Of a stretch of DNA of 5,442 bases, positions 4,623 to 5,442 are shown one piece after another. A program made the position numbers and the translations under genes. The DNA comes from Pseudomonadota bacterium (lineage in GTDB: Bacteria; Pseudomonadota; Alphaproteobacteria; Rhizobiales; Rhizobiaceae): positions 1 to 5,442 of the forward strand of contig JAEWHQ010000141.1 in the NCBI GenBank assembly GCA_023387715.1, in the 5' to 3' direction. Position 1 is the stretch's first letter; each line of letters opens with the position of its first letter. The notes below the pieces were generated by a model. It did no database searches. It saw nothing but the letters and a program-made list of their open reading frames with translations, and was not told where the DNA came from.

Positions 4623-5442
4623 ATGCTGCTTTCTTTGCGAACCCTTCAATATATTGTCACTGCCGCTGATGCGCTCAGCATTACAGATGCCGCCAAACAT
4701 CTGAATGTTTCGCAGCCCTCTATTTCAGCGGCCATTTCGCAAGCTGAACAACAAATCGGAATGGAAATATTTTTGCGCCATCACGCCAAAGGTATTTCTT
4801 TAACCGTGGCAGGACGTAAATTTGTCAATGAAGCGCGACAACTTCTAAAACACGCTTATGACTTTAATTTAAGTACGCAAAGCCTGTCTCATGAATTAGC
4901 CGGTGAGATCACTGTTGGCTGTTTTTTGACCCTTGCGACACGTTTTATGCCGGGGCTGTTAGCAGATTTCAGCAAGCGCTATCCGGGTATTAATGTCAGG
5001 ATGGAAGAAGGTAATCAGCAAGAACTAACGCAAGGTCTGCTGGCCGGTGAAATCGAAATTGCCATTGCTTATACCTATGCCCTCCCCGATGAAATTCATT
5101 CCAGCCCGCTAACCAGTCTGCCACCTTATATTGTTGTCTCTGAAAACCACCCGCTTGCTTATCGCGATAAGGTCAGCATTTATGAGTTTCAATATGAGCC
5201 ACTGATCTTGCTGGATCTGCCACTTTCCCGCGATTATTTCTTACGCCTTTTTCATAGCTGCCAGATAGAACCGAAAATCATTTATCGCTCTAGTTCATAT
5301 GAACTGATCCGCGGGCTTGTTGGCCATGGTCACGGCTATACAATTCATAATGCTATTCCAGGCACAAGCTATGCTTATGACGGTAGCCGCACAGTGGTTT
5401 TAGCGATTGAAGAAGCCTTACCAACGGCGGATGTTACCTGTC
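4623..5442 (+). CDS. LysR-type transcriptional regulator, C-terminus beyond window
   Basis: The frame runs open from ATG 4623 to the right edge: 273 residues, so about 30 of the usual 300 are missing. Residues 5-63 form the winged helix-turn-helix: LRTLQYIVTAADALSITDAA, then VSQPSISAAISQAE at 29-42, and FLRHHAKGISLTVAGRKF at 50-67. A linker helix follows to about 90. The periplasmic-binding-like effector domain starts at GEITVGC (94-100), with RFMPGLLADF and RYPGINV (119-125) as in family members. An in-frame TGA at 4617-4619 sits two codons before the ATG, so no earlier start is possible; the ribosome site (GAGTGAG) is weak. It is divergent from the importer operon, the classic layout for a LysR protein controlling its neighbour and itself. 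The inducer is unknown, probably the imported compound or an early breakdown product. Confidence 0.93.
   Translation, partial: MLLSLRTLQYIVTAADALSITDAAKHLNVSQPSISAAISQAEQQIGMEIFLRHHAKGISLTVAGRKFVNEARQLLKHAYDFNLSTQSLSHELAGEITVGCFLTLATRFMPGLLADFSKRYPGINVRMEEGNQQELTQGLLAGEIEIAIAYTYALPDEIHSSPLTSLPPYIVVSENHPLAYRDKVSIYEFQYEPLILLDLPLSRDYFLRLFHSCQIEPKIIYRSSSYELIRGLVGHGHGYTIHNAIPGTSYAYDGSRTVVLAIEEALPTADVTC

Noticed and set aside
4494..4700. Minus-strand 68-codon open frame
   Set aside because: It overlaps the start of the clearly coding LysR gene in antisense, has no recognisable domain, and extends into low-complexity AT-rich spacer.

Overview
The window looks like a chromosomal piece of a Gram-negative proteobacterium. 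There is an exported periplasmic binding protein with a Sec-type signal peptide, HisQ/HisM-type permeases and a LysR regulator. The closest resemblances I recall for the arylmalonate-decarboxylase-like and GhrA-like genes are proteobacterial, often alphaproteobacterial. Base composition is moderate, with AT-rich spacers, so if this is an alphaproteobacterium it is one of the lower-GC ones (a Hyphomicrobiales relative is possible). This taxonomic guess is weak.

Layout: six genes lie on the minus strand and read right to left as one apparent operon. They are a GTG-started periplasmic binding protein (3497-4303), two inner-membrane permeases (2683-3378 and 1979-2677), the ATPase (1137-1964 or slightly longer), an Asp/Glu-racemase-superfamily enzyme resembling arylmalonate decarboxylase and maleate isomerase (288-1070), and the N-terminal part of a GhrA-like 2-hydroxyacid dehydrogenase that leaves the window on the left (1-207). 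A LysR-type regulator (4623-5442, open at the right edge) is divergently transcribed across a 319-bp AT-rich spacer. The spacer holds three short dyads, two of which share a 9-bp direct repeat.

Working model: the LysR protein controls the operon. The polar-amino-acid-type ABC importer takes up a small carboxylate, and the two enzymes start its breakdown. By sequence the transporter would be annotated 'amino acid ABC transporter'. However, its binding protein keeps the arginine that holds the ligand carboxylate and lacks the aspartate (and neighbouring serine and threonine positions) that hold the alpha-ammonium in LAO/HisJ. The enzyme next to it has lost the N-terminal catalytic cysteine of racemases and maleate isomerases, as arylmalonate decarboxylase has. 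Together with a hydroxyacid dehydrogenase, this suggests a non-amino (hydroxy- or di-)carboxylate pathway that I cannot match to a named system. A long nested stem-loop between the binding-protein gene and the first permease gene probably sets the usual excess of binding protein over membrane components. Nothing in the window looks like a mobile element, a CRISPR array or an RNA gene.
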